From contig CAJTYD010000049.1 of the NCBI GenBank assembly GCA_910583775.1, forward strand, positions 1 through 24,506: a stretch of DNA of 24,506 nt, in the 5' to 3' direction. Numbering within the stretch: the stretch's first letter is position 1; each line of letters begins with the position of its first letter. Positions 8,320-15,482 of the stretch are shown piece after piece. The stretch comes from an uncultured Muribaculaceae bacterium. Lineage in GTDB: Bacteria; Bacteroidota; Bacteroidia; Bacteroidales; Muribaculaceae. The translations under genes and the position numbers were made by a program. The notes beneath the pieces were generated by a model. The model had not been told where the DNA came from, made no database searches, and worked only from the letters and a program-made list of their open reading frames with translations.

Positions 8320-11300
8320 TATTTCCAGGATTTGAGACGGGTGTTGATCGAAGAGATGATGTCTTTCTCTTTGCCGGGATAGTTTTCCTTGAGGCTCTGC
8401 AGATACTCCTTGGCGAGGTGGGTCTTGCCCTGACCGCGGTAGGCGTCGGCCAGGGAGATGAATCCTTTGGCGAGCCAGTACTGATGGGGCGTTCCGGCGT
8501 CGGTGAACTCCAGGAGCACTTTCTCAGCGTTTTTATAGTCCTTGCGGGCGAGGTAGTGCTCGCCGAGGGTTACCGCAGCTTTCGCGCCGGCGATTCCGGA
8601 AGGATTGGCGGCGAGATTCTCGAGCATCGATATGGCCTCGCTGTCGCGGCCGTTCTCAAGGAGTGCCTGCGCCTCTATTAGTGAAGCTTCTTCGGCGAGC
8701 TCGGCGCTGACTCCGCCGGCCTGGCGCGTCTTGCGGGCGTATGCGATCTTCTCGTTGCTGTCGGTGGTGGTGCGCATGATTCCGGCGTAGGCGTCAGGGA
8801 GGAATTCGCTGCTTCCCGAGCGCTCGAGCTCCTTGTATGCTTCGAGTGCCCTGCGCTCTTCTCCCGGAATCTCGTTTTCCAGGATCTCGGCCTTCATCAG
8901 AAGAGCCTCGGCATATTGAGCGGAGTGCTGGCGGCGGGAGGTGAGCATATCCAGATTTGCCACCGCTTCGGTGTATTTGCCGGCGGCGCGTTGCGACGAA
9001 GCTATGTCGAGCAAGGCGGGGGCGAGATATTTGCCGTCGGGGTAGTCGCGGACGTAGTTCTGAAGCAGAAGGATGTTGTCGGCGTTGTCGGCGTAAGCGG
9101 TCTCGGCGCCGTCGAAGGCGAGCTTCTCCATCTCGCCGGCGTCAAGCTGACGGGCTCCCGGCACGGAGCGGAGGAATGAGGCGTATTCCTGCAGACCTCC
9201 GTTGGCGGCGTAATACTTGCGCAGGTCTTCGTTGGCTATCGAAGCCTCTTCGCTCGAAGGCCAGTTGCGTATGATCTCGCGGTAGACTTCGGCGCCCTTC
9301 TCCGAGTCGCCGGCCTTCATCCGGGTGATGGCGAGGTTCACCATCGCCTTGCGGGCCTGTGCGCTCCTGGGATATGAGGCGGCAACCTCCTCGTAGGCTT
9401 TGGCGGCTTCGGCGCGGCGGTCGAGGGCCTCGAAAGTCTGCGCTTTCTCAAGCAGCGCGTTGGGGAGCCAGCGCGATCCGGGGAATTTCTGCGGCATGGC
9501 TGAGAGTTCGGCGATCTTTCCCTTGATGTTGCCGCCCAGGCCGAGCATTACGGCATGGCGGTATGAGGCGTAATCGGCATCGGCGGCATTGGCGTCGAGA
9601 GCCTTGTCATATTCCTTCTGCGCGGTGCGGTAGTCGCCGGTGTAATATAGGCAGTCGCCGCGGCGAATTCTGGCGTCGTTGAGCAGAGCCTGCGGCAGCG
9701 CGGGGCGCGCCGAGATCGCTGAGTCGAACTCACGGGCGGCCTGGCGGTAATTCTCCTGCTGATAGAGGGAGTAGGCGAGGTTATAGAGGGCGAGCGAGCG
9801 GTTGGCAGAGGTCTTCTCGCCGGATATGAACGTGGAGTAGGCTTTCTGCGCCTCCTTGTAGTTTCCTAATGAATACTGGGCGTCGCCGAGCCAGAGATTC
9901 GACTGCACGGCAAGGGCGCGGTCGTGGGAGGCAAGAGCGATCGACTGGCGGAGATATTTCACCGCGTCGGCGGCACGGCCGTTGGTCATCGCCTCGATGC
10001 CGAGCTCGTAAAGCACTTTCTGTTTGGCGGCGAGCACCTTTGCCGACGGTTTGCGGATCTTCTCGATGCTTGCCAGGGCGCGGGCGTAGTCGCGTTCGTT
10101 ATAATATGCCGTGGCGAGATATTCCTCGACCTTGGGAGCGTATTGCGAATTTGGGAACGACTTTAGGAAGCCCTCGAGCAGGTCGACCGACGAGGTGAAG
10201 GGCACTTTCCCGCCGCGGGTCACTGCCGCCGCGTAATTGTAGAGCGCCGTCTCGGAGACGTTGCGGTCGTAGCTCATGCGTGCGGCCTTCTCGAAAGCTA
10301 TGGCGGCTGCGTCGGGGTTGTTGCCCTTCACGTCGCATTGTCCGAGATATAACCACGCACTCTGCGCGATGTCGTTGTTGAGGGCGGTGAGAGTTGAGAA
10401 CCGTTCGGCGGCTGCGTCATAGTCACCGTCCTCGTATTCGGTAACCGCCATGGCATAGACGGCGTCGGGCGCCGCCGAATCGCCGGCATTCAGCATATAG
10501 GTCTGCAGATACCCTTTCGCCTCGGAATAGCGGTGGAGCTTGAAGAGACTCAGGCCGGTGACGCGGTTGAGCTCCGGAGCGAGCTCGAGGTCATCGAGAC
10601 GGCGGAGAAGCGACGGTCCGTTTTCTGCGACGGTCTCGTAATCGCCGCGCGTATAGTCGATCTGGGTGAGGTAATAGGCGGCCTCGAGACCTTTTTCAGA
10701 GCTTTTCACTTTCGAGAAACCGTCGTAGGCGTCGTCAAGGTCTCCGTCGACATATTCGAGATATGCATTATAGAAAGTGGCTGCCTCGCGATATGCGGGA
10801 TATTGCGCCAACCGGCTGATGAACGGGCGCGCTTCGCCATATTTACCGGCCTTGATGAGGGTCAGCCCGTAGCGGTAGGTGTAGAGCGGCAGATCGATGC
10901 GGTTGAGCCGTCCGAAGTCTATCTCATCGTATTCTGCGAGGGCGTCTGCCCAGTTATGCTTGAAGAAATTGAAGTCTCCGACGGCCAGGCGAGCCTTAAG
11001 CGCCAGTGGAGAAGCGGGGTAGTCCCTGACAAACGCACGAAGGAGTTCGATGCATTCGGAGTCGCCTCTTTCGTAGAAGGCGTTTGCAAGCATATATACA
11101 TATTCCTCGCGTTCGGCGGGGGAGAGGGTGACGTTCTGGGTGTGAAGATGCTTCAGTTGGTCGATGGCGCCGGCGTAGTTTCCGGCCTTGCTCATCACGC
11201 GTGCTCTTTCGAGATATCCTGCGGCGAGCGGCGAGAACCGTTCGATAGAGGCGCTCTGTTGCGCCGCGGCGCCCAACGGCGAGGCTGCGATAGCCACACA

Positions 11301-11348
11301 GGCAGCCACCGTCAGAAGCTGTCGGCGTCCTTTGCTGTTATGTTTCAT
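8319..11348 (-). CDS. Large secreted tetratricopeptide repeat protein
   Basis: This is an exported solenoid protein of 1009 residues. The ATG at 11348 starts MKHNSKGRRQL followed by a hydrophobic core and an AAAQQ cleavage region, a typical signal peptide of about 30 residues. The frame stays open to a TTG at 11357 that adds only three residues. After cleavage almost the whole chain is helical TPR-like repeats, with recurring patterns such as ARVMSKAGNYAGAIDQL, YQQENYRQAAREFDSAI and ARKDYKNAEKVLLEF. Such repeats bind other proteins, so a periplasmic scaffold is likely. The last base of its TAA is the A of the barrel ATG (TAATG). That strict coupling, and the shared export, suggest that the two form one envelope complex. 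The partner and process are unknown. Confidence 0.87.
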   Translation of the reverse strand: MKHNSKGRRQLLTVAACVAIAASPLGAAAQQSASIERFSPLAAGYLERARVMSKAGNYAGAIDQLKHLHTQNVTLSPAEREEYVYMLANAFYERGDSECIELLRAFVRDYPASPLALKARLAVGDFNFFKHNWADALAEYDEIDFGRLNRIDLPLYTYRYGLTLIKAGKYGEARPFISRLAQYPAYREAATFYNAYLEYVDGDLDDAYDGFSKVKSSEKGLEAAYYLTQIDYTRGDYETVAENGPSLLRRLDDLELAPELNRVTGLSLFKLHRYSEAKGYLQTYMLNAGDSAAPDAVYAMAVTEYEDGDYDAAAERFSTLTALNNDIAQSAWLYLGQCDVKGNNPDAAAIAFEKAARMSYDRNVSETALYNYAAAVTRGGKVPFTSSVDLLEGFLKSFPNSQYAPKVEEYLATAYYNERDYARALASIEKIRKPSAKVLAAKQKVLYELGIEAMTNGRAADAVKYLRQSIALASHDRALAVQSNLWLGDAQYSLGNYKEAQKAYSTFISGEKTSANRSLALYNLAYSLYQQENYRQAAREFDSAISARPALPQALLNDARIRRGDCLYYTGDYRTAQKEYDKALDANAADADYASYRHAVMLGLGGNIKGKIAELSAMPQKFPGSRWLPNALLEKAQTFEALDRRAEAAKAYEEVAASYPRSAQARKAMVNLAITRMKAGDSEKGAEVYREIIRNWPSSEEASIANEDLRKYYAANGGLQEYASFLRSVPGARQLDAGEMEKLAFDGAETAYADNADNILLLQNYVRDYPDGKYLAPALLDIASSQRAAGKYTEAVANLDMLTSRRQHSAQYAEALLMKAEILENEIPGEERRALEAYKELERSGSSEFLPDAYAGIMRTTTDSNEKIAYARKTRQAGGVSAELAEEASLIEAQALLENGRDSEAISMLENLAANPSGIAGAKAAVTLGEHYLARKDYKNAEKVLLEFTDAGTPHQYWLAKGFISLADAYRGQGKTHLAKEYLQSLKENYPGKEKDIISSINTRLKSWK

Positions 11349-11391
11349 CCTAATCAAATCTACTGGTGTAAAAATCGGTTAAAACCTTTTG

Positions 11392-11425
11392 CAAAAATAG
11401 CAAAAAGAATCCAAATTATGGCAAA
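11392..11425 (-). promoter_or_regulatory. Probable promoter of the TPR-barrel operon
   Basis: On the minus strand the -7 element is TATTTTTG (11399-11392), a full match to TAnnTTTG. A TTTG lies at 11425-11422, 22 nt upstream, slightly longer than the usual 19-21. Transcription would start near 11386, giving a leader of about 38 nt before the ATG at 11348. The long 9-mer hairpin begins directly behind this promoter. Confidence 0.55.
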
Positions 11426-11427
11426 AA

Positions 11428-11562
11428 ATCAGAGGAATCGGAGGAATCGGAATTATCGGAGCTATCGGAATTATCGGAGAACTCAGAGAACTCAGAGAAC
11501 TCGGAGAACTCCGATAATTCCGATAACTCCGATAGCTCCGATAATTCCGATAACTCCGATTC
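11428..11562. repeat. Fifteen 9-bp units forming a giant inverted repeat
   Basis: The stretch divides without interruption into fifteen 9-mers. Units 1-9 (11428-11508) follow (A/C)TC(A/G)GA + NNN. Units 10-15 (11509-11562) follow (C/T)TCCGAT + NN, the reverse complement of the same ATCGGA core. Counted by eye, 46 of 54 bases of 11435-11488 pair with 11509-11562 around a 20-nt centre, so one strand can fold into a hairpin of about 125 nt. The variable triplets alternate ATT, GCT and ATT in one arm and mirror this in the other. A further small stem, CCGATT/AATCGG (11576-11581 and 11591-11596), follows. It lies between divergent promoters and is not convincingly coding. Confidence 0.9.
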
Positions 11563-11597
11563 TTCCTGAAAAGCTCCGATTTTTACCAATAATCGGC

Positions 11598-11618
11598 CTT
11601 TTGTGCCAAAAGATTTGG
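11598..11618. promoter_or_regulatory. Overlapping palindromes at the 5-alpha-reductase -33 box (possible operator)
   Basis: CTTTTG-TGC-CAAAAG (11598-11612) is a perfect 6-bp inverted repeat. CCAAA-AGA-TTTGG (11606-11618) is a second perfect one that overlaps it and includes the -33 TTTG at 11614-11617. A dimeric regulator bound here would block or recruit RNA polymerase. No regulator gene is present in the window, so the role is inference. Confidence 0.4.
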
Positions 11619-11645
11619 TGGTTTTGGAGAATCTGATTAAATTTG
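11614..11645 (+). promoter_or_regulatory. Promoter of the steroid-reductase cluster
   Basis: The -33 TTTG is at 11614-11617 and the -7 TAAATTTG at 11638-11645 with a 20-nt spacer, an exact fit to the Bacteroidota consensus. Only six bases separate the -7 box from the ATG at 11652. The predicted transcript therefore starts at or within a few bases of the start codon and is likely leaderless or nearly so. Confidence 0.7.
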
Positions 11646-11651
11646 CCGTTG

Positions 11652-12440
11652 ATGGATGCGATTACAATTATTTTTACTTCCGACTTCTATTATTCGGTTG
11701 TGGTCGTGATGGTTGCTCTCGCTGTAGTGGTGTTTGTGGCCCTGCAGAGAGTGACGGCCGGATACGGCATGATGTATACGAAAAAGTGGGGCCCTTCGGT
11801 GGGTAACCGTCTGGGATGGATCCTGATGGAGGCGCCGGTGTTTGTGGCCATGCTCTGTTTCTGGCTGCTGAGTCCGCGCCGGGGCGAGCCTGCGCTGATA
11901 GTGATGGCGTCGCTTTTCCTGCTTCACTATTTTCAAAGAAGCTTCATATTCCCGTTCCTGATCCGCGGCAAGGGAAAGATGCCGCTGGCGATCATCGTCA
12001 TGGGCGTCGTCTTCAATCTTGTGAACGCTTACCTGATAGGCGGCTGGCTTTTCTTTGTCTCTCCGGAGGGGAGTTATTCCGTGTCGTGGCTTTACGATCC
12101 GCTGTTTATTCTCGGAGCCGTCGTGTTTTTCATCGGCATGGGAATCAACCTTCAGTCGGACAATATCATCCGCCATCTCCGCAAGCCTGGCGACACGCGC
12201 CATTACATTCCGCGCGGCGGCCTCTACCGCTATGTGACGTCGGCGAATTATCTCGGCGAGCTGGTGGAATGGACCGGCTATGCCATCCTCACCTGGTCGG
12301 CGGGCGCAGCGGTGTTCGTGCTCTGGACTTTCGCCAACCTGGCTCCGCGCGCAAAGAAGCTTCATCAGAGATACGAGAACGAATTCGGGGATGAATACCG
12401 CAGGCTTCACCGCCGCTATATCATCCCATTTATATATTGA
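11652..12440 (+). CDS. 3-oxo-5-alpha-steroid 4-dehydrogenase (SRD5A) homologue
   Basis: This is an integral-membrane NADPH-dependent reductase of the steroid 5-alpha-reductase family. It is expected to reduce the 4,5 double bond of a 3-keto-delta-4-steroid to the 5-alpha product. The chain has 262 residues (human SRD5A1/2 have about 255-260) and six to seven membrane helices. Glu60 in LMEAP and Tyr93 in LHYFQRSF match SRD5A2 Glu57 and Tyr91, the pair reported to hold the substrate C3 oxygen. The C-terminal cofactor region is very well kept: GMGINLQSD (162-170), LRKPGD (176-181), IPRGGLYRYVTSANYLGE (186-203) and the final RRYIIPFIY. The ATG at 11652 is chosen because the frame to 11643 overlaps the -7 box, while a start at 11709 would damage helix 1. 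An OYE reductase and two SDRs follow. Family is near certain; the natural substrate (bile acid, hormone or other) is inferred. Confidence 0.92.
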   Translation: MDAITIIFTSDFYYSVVVVMVALAVVVFVALQRVTAGYGMMYTKKWGPSVGNRLGWILMEAPVFVAMLCFWLLSPRRGEPALIVMASLFLLHYFQRSFIFPFLIRGKGKMPLAIIVMGVVFNLVNAYLIGGWLFFVSPEGSYSVSWLYDPLFILGAVVFFIGMGINLQSDNIIRHLRKPGDTRHYIPRGGLYRYVTSANYLGELVEWTGYAILTWSAGAAVFVLWTFANLAPRAKKLHQRYENEFGDEYRRLHRRYIIPFIY

Positions 12441-12562
12441 AGTTTAAAGTTTAAGGTTAGGGTTTAGAGATTGCCATCTAACGCAGGTATCAGTAAAATG
12501 GTATTATCTAAACCATAAACCCAAACCATAAACCAATTTAAATTTACTTGCGAAATTTAAAT
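12441..12562. repeat. Two-hairpin GGTTTA-type intergenic repeat, copy A
   Basis: This fills the whole gap between the 5-alpha-reductase stop and the next start codon. Hairpin 1: 12441-12467 pairs with 12508-12534 at 20 of 27 positions; the arms are runs of AGTTTA/GGTTTAG-like units and their complement. Hairpin 2: ATTTAAATTT (12536-12545) and AAATTTAAAT (12553-12562) are a perfect 10-bp inverted repeat with loop ACTTGCG, and the last bases run into the ATG at 12561. Bases 12500-12562 match 19931-19993 at 61 of 63 positions; both differences lie in the second loop. The loop of hairpin 1 is not conserved. Confidence 0.9.
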
Positions 12563-13805
12563 GATGGAAAAGAAATTATTCACACCCGGACGCATTGGTC
12601 CGGTAGAGCTTCGGAACCGGACGATCCGTTCGGCGGCTTTCGAGGGTATGGGAAAGGACAACGGCCCTACGGAGATGCTTCGCGACTACCATTGGGCTGT
12701 GGCGCGCGGAGGCGTGGGGATGACCACGCTCGCCTACGCGGGAGTCTGCGAGTCGGCGCTTTCCTTCAAGACGCAGCTCTGGCTGCGCCCGGCGATCGTG
12801 CCTCAGCTGCGCGAGATCACCGACGGCATTCACGAAGCCGGCGCCAAAGCCTCGATCCAGATAGGCCACTGCGGAAACATGACCCACCGCTCCACGGCGG
12901 GAGGTACTCCCGTGGGCGCCTCTACCGGATTCAACCTCTATTCGCCCACTTTCGCGCGAGGTCTGAAGAAGGATGAGCTAAGACAGCTCGCCTGCGATTT
13001 CGGCAATGCCGTGCGCACCGCGCGCGACGCCGGTTTCGATTGCGTGGAGGTGCACTGCGGCCACGGATACCTGATCTCGCAGTTCCTCTCTCCTTTCACC
13101 AACCACCGCCGCGATGAGTTCGGCGGCAGTCTTGAGAACAGGATGACCTTCATGAAGATGTGTCTGGAGGAGGTGATGAAGGCAGCCGAAAGCGATATGG
13201 GCGTGATCGTCAAGACCAATATGCGCGATGGCTTCAAGGGTGGTCTCGAGATCGACGACTGTCTTACCGTCGCCAGGGAGATCGAGCGAGCCGGAGTCCA
13301 CGGCATCGTGCTCTCCGGCGGATTCGTGAGCAAGGCTCCGATGTATGTGATGAGAGGCAGGATGCCGATCTATTCGATGACCTACTACATGAAGCAGCTC
13401 TGGCTGAAATATGGCGTGAGAATGGTAGGGAAATACATGATCCCCACGGTGCCGTTCAAGGAACTTTATTTTCTTGATGACGCCAGACTGTTCCGCCGCG
13501 AGCTGAAACTGCCGCTGATCTATGTCGGCGGCGTGGTGAGTCGCGAGAATGCCGACAAAGTGCTCGACGATGAGAATTTCGATTTCATCCAGATGGGCAG
13601 GGCGCTGCTCAACGAACCTGATTTCGTGAACCGGATGATGGCCGGGGAGAACCACCGCTGCGGCTGCGACCACGTGAACTACTGCATCGCCAGGATGTAT
13701 TCGCGCGAGATGGCATGCCATAAGCATTGCGGCGACCTCACCCCGAAGATGGAAAAGGAGATAGAGAAAATCAAGAGGCTCAATGAAAGGGATGAACGAC
13801 ATTAA
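12561..13805 (+). CDS. Old Yellow Enzyme family NADH:flavin oxidoreductase (possible steroid 5-beta-reductase)
   Basis: This is a cytoplasmic FMN-dependent TIM-barrel ene-reductase of 414 residues. OYE features: the N-terminal PGRIGPVELRNR motif (9-20), Q100 and H103 in IQIGHCG, the substrate-oxyanion histidines H165 and H168 in EVHCGHGYL, the signature NHRRDEFGGSLENR (181-194), and a late FMN-phosphate region ending in DFIQMGRALL. It lacks the C-terminal FAD/NAD domains of BaiCD, BaiH and 2,4-dienoyl-CoA reductase. Cysteines cluster at 367, 369, 375, 386 and 390, where larger relatives bind a 4Fe-4S centre, but the spacing is not canonical. ATG 12561 or 12564 may be used. It lies 120 nt after the SRD5A homologue and overlaps the next SDR by 23 nt. 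A role as delta-4-3-ketosteroid reductase is inferred from context and BaiCD similarity. Confidence 0.87.
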   Translation: MMEKKLFTPGRIGPVELRNRTIRSAAFEGMGKDNGPTEMLRDYHWAVARGGVGMTTLAYAGVCESALSFKTQLWLRPAIVPQLREITDGIHEAGAKASIQIGHCGNMTHRSTAGGTPVGASTGFNLYSPTFARGLKKDELRQLACDFGNAVRTARDAGFDCVEVHCGHGYLISQFLSPFTNHRRDEFGGSLENRMTFMKMCLEEVMKAAESDMGVIVKTNMRDGFKGGLEIDDCLTVAREIERAGVHGIVLSGGFVSKAPMYVMRGRMPIYSMTYYMKQLWLKYGVRMVGKYMIPTVPFKELYFLDDARLFRRELKLPLIYVGGVVSRENADKVLDDENFDFIQMGRALLNEPDFVNRMMAGENHRCGCDHVNYCIARMYSREMACHKHCGDLTPKMEKEIEKIKRLNERDERH

Positions 13806-14595
13806 GGGGAGGCTCGCCGTAGTGACGGGGGCGAGCGGAGGAATAGGCTTCTGCTTCAGCCGGGAGCTGGCAAAAGCCGGATGCTCGCTGCTGATGATCA
13901 GCAACGAGAAGGAGGCGCTTGCCGAACGTGCCTCCGAGCTTCGCGATGCCTGTAAGACCGACATTTACGAGCTCTGTCTCGACCTTACCGCCGAAGACGC
14001 CTCCTCGAAGGTGCTTCAATTTCTCGACGAGCGCAACCTTGAAGCCGATTACCTGATAAATAACGCCGGGATCTTCTCTTTTATGCCCGTGACGGAGACT
14101 TCGGAGCCGAAGATGAGGCGTTTCATCGACCTGCATGTCCGCGCCGTCACCGACCTTAGCCGCGCGTTCGCCCGGCGCTTCATGGTGCGCGGGTCGGGAC
14201 GGATCCTCAACATGTCGTCGATGTCATGCTGGATGCCTATGCCCGGAATCGCGATGTACGCCTCGACAAAGGCATATATACGGGTGTTCAGCCGTGCGCT
14301 CCACTATGAGGTGAAAGACGCCGGGGTGACCGTCACCGTGGCGTGCCCCGGGGGAATAGCCACCGATCTCTTCGGGCTGCCTGAACCGCTGAAAAAACTC
14401 GCCGTCAGGATCGGCGCCCTCGACACGCCGGAGAGATTCGCCCGCAAGGCGCTGAAAAAAATGCTCAAGGGGAAAAAGCAATATATAAACGGACTCCTGA
14501 ACCGTATCGCCATAGTCGCCGTCGCCCTCACCCCGACGCCGGTGAGGATGCTGGTGAAGCGCAGGATGCTCGACAGGAACATAGTAAGACCCTGA
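13783..14595 (+). CDS. Short-chain dehydrogenase/reductase (possible 3-beta-hydroxysteroid dehydrogenase)
   Basis: This is a Rossmann-fold classical SDR of 270 residues. It has TGASGGIG at 15-22, NNAG at 93-96, catalytic Ser146 and YxxxK as Y159-A-S-T-K163, followed by ACPGGIATD. The Asn usually completing the catalytic tetrad appears to be His118 in DLHVRA. The C-terminus is hydrophobic and basic (about 235-265) and might touch the membrane. The ATG at 13783 overlaps the end of the OYE gene by 23 nt; the in-frame ATG at 13792 also overlaps. Either way translation is probably coupled to the OYE. In this setting the plausible reaction is interconversion of a C3 keto and hydroxyl group on a steroid. 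SDR specificity cannot be read from sequence, and NAD versus NADP is unclear. Confidence 0.87.
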   Translation: MKGMNDIKGRLAVVTGASGGIGFCFSRELAKAGCSLLMISNEKEALAERASELRDACKTDIYELCLDLTAEDASSKVLQFLDERNLEADYLINNAGIFSFMPVTETSEPKMRRFIDLHVRAVTDLSRAFARRFMVRGSGRILNMSSMSCWMPMPGIAMYASTKAYIRVFSRALHYEVKDAGVTVTVACPGGIATDLFGLPEPLKKLAVRIGALDTPERFARKALKKMLKGKKQYINGLLNRIAIVAVALTPTPVRMLVKRRMLDRNIVRP

Positions 14596-14667
14596 ATTCG
14601 GCGCCTCCTTGCATCTTTGCCGAGCATACATTAGTCTGAATCAAACCATACTCTAATCCTCATACAA

Positions 14668-15453
14668 ATGAAAAAATCCGGAACCCGACTTTCACTCGAC
14701 AACCTGCCCTCGAATCTGCCGGTGCTCGTAACCGGCGCCAACGGCAGCATAGGAAGAGAAATATGCCGCGGTCTCGCCCTTATGGGTGTGCCTCTGATCA
14801 TGGCCTGCCGTTCGGAGCGGAAGTTTGCCGACACTTTCGGCACGATCTTTCCACAGGCGCCGCAGATGGAGGTGACTTACCTTCCTCTCGACCTCAACTC
14901 CTCGGCATCTGTGACCGACACTGTCAATATTCTTGGCGGGCGTCCTCTGGCGGCCATCATCAACAACGCAGGCACCATGCAGCGTCATTTTTCGTTGAGC
15001 GCCGACGGTCCGGAGACCACCCTCAATGTCAACTACCACAACACGCGTCTGCTTAACCTGCTTCTTCTGCCGCAGGTTGCGCAGGGAGGAGCCATTATCT
15101 TTACCACCTCGCTGACCCGCCGCGTATGGAGCGGCGACGTACTGCCGGAGACCGTGACGGAACGCAGTTTCGGTCAGCTGAAGACCTATTCGCTGTCGAA
15201 AGCCTTGATAACGAGATTCGCCTCGGAATTCGCCTCGAAGGCCGAGCTCAGGGGCGTGCGCGTTAACTGCGCCGATCCCGGAGTGGTCGATTCGTCGATG
15301 ATCACGATGGACCGCTGGTTCGATCCGATCGCCAACATTGTTTTCCGCCCCTTTATCCGCACACCGCGTAACGGCGCCGTTCCGGCGATGCGGGCATTGC
15401 TGAGCAGCGAGTCGCGCCGCATCTTCACGCTGCGCTCCTCGCTGCCGCTATAA
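14668..15453 (+). CDS. Short-chain dehydrogenase/reductase, retinol-dehydrogenase-like
   Basis: This second SDR (261 residues) is not a close copy of its neighbour. It shows TGANGSIG at 22-29, NNAG at 99-102, a tetrad Asn at 122 in LNVNYHN, Ser148 in FTTS and Y174-S-L-S-K178, then CADPGVVDSSM. An Arg after strand 2 (ACRSERK, R48) favours NADP(H), and the layout resembles RDH/WWOX-type SDRs that act on hydrophobic alcohols. It starts 72 nt after the previous gene. A possible -7 box, CATCTTTG (14612-14619), has one mismatch and no good -33, so read-through from the cluster promoter is at least as likely. A second hydroxysteroid dehydrogenase activity is possible but unproven. Confidence 0.85.
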   Translation: MKKSGTRLSLDNLPSNLPVLVTGANGSIGREICRGLALMGVPLIMACRSERKFADTFGTIFPQAPQMEVTYLPLDLNSSASVTDTVNILGGRPLAAIINNAGTMQRHFSLSADGPETTLNVNYHNTRLLNLLLLPQVAQGGAIIFTTSLTRRVWSGDVLPETVTERSFGQLKTYSLSKALITRFASEFASKAELRGVRVNCADPGVVDSSMITMDRWFDPIANIVFRPFIRTPRNGAVPAMRALLSSESRRIFTLRSSLPL

Positions 15454-15482
15454 ATTCTTGTTTTTTCAATATCTTATTCGGC

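Noticed and set aside
11428..11562. CRISPR array
   Set aside because: The period is 9 nt, there are no spacers, the units are inverted half way, and there are no cas genes.
10533..11636. Plus-strand 367-codon open frame ending in RNYR/PIIPIT-type repeats
   Set aside because: Its first two thirds are antisense to the TPR gene and its end is the 9-mer hairpin read through in one frame. A 9-nt repeat without stop codons is automatically open. It is a shadow, not a repeat protein.
12441..12562. Telomere-like repeat or intrinsic terminator
   Set aside because: The GGTTTA-like units recall telomeric repeats, but this is an internal intergenic element with variable loop. The stems are A/T-rich with no T run, so it is not a standard terminator either.
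12561..13805. Full BaiCD/BaiH enzyme
   Set aside because: Only the TIM-barrel domain is present; the FAD and NAD domains are missing and the Fe-S cysteine spacing is not canonical.
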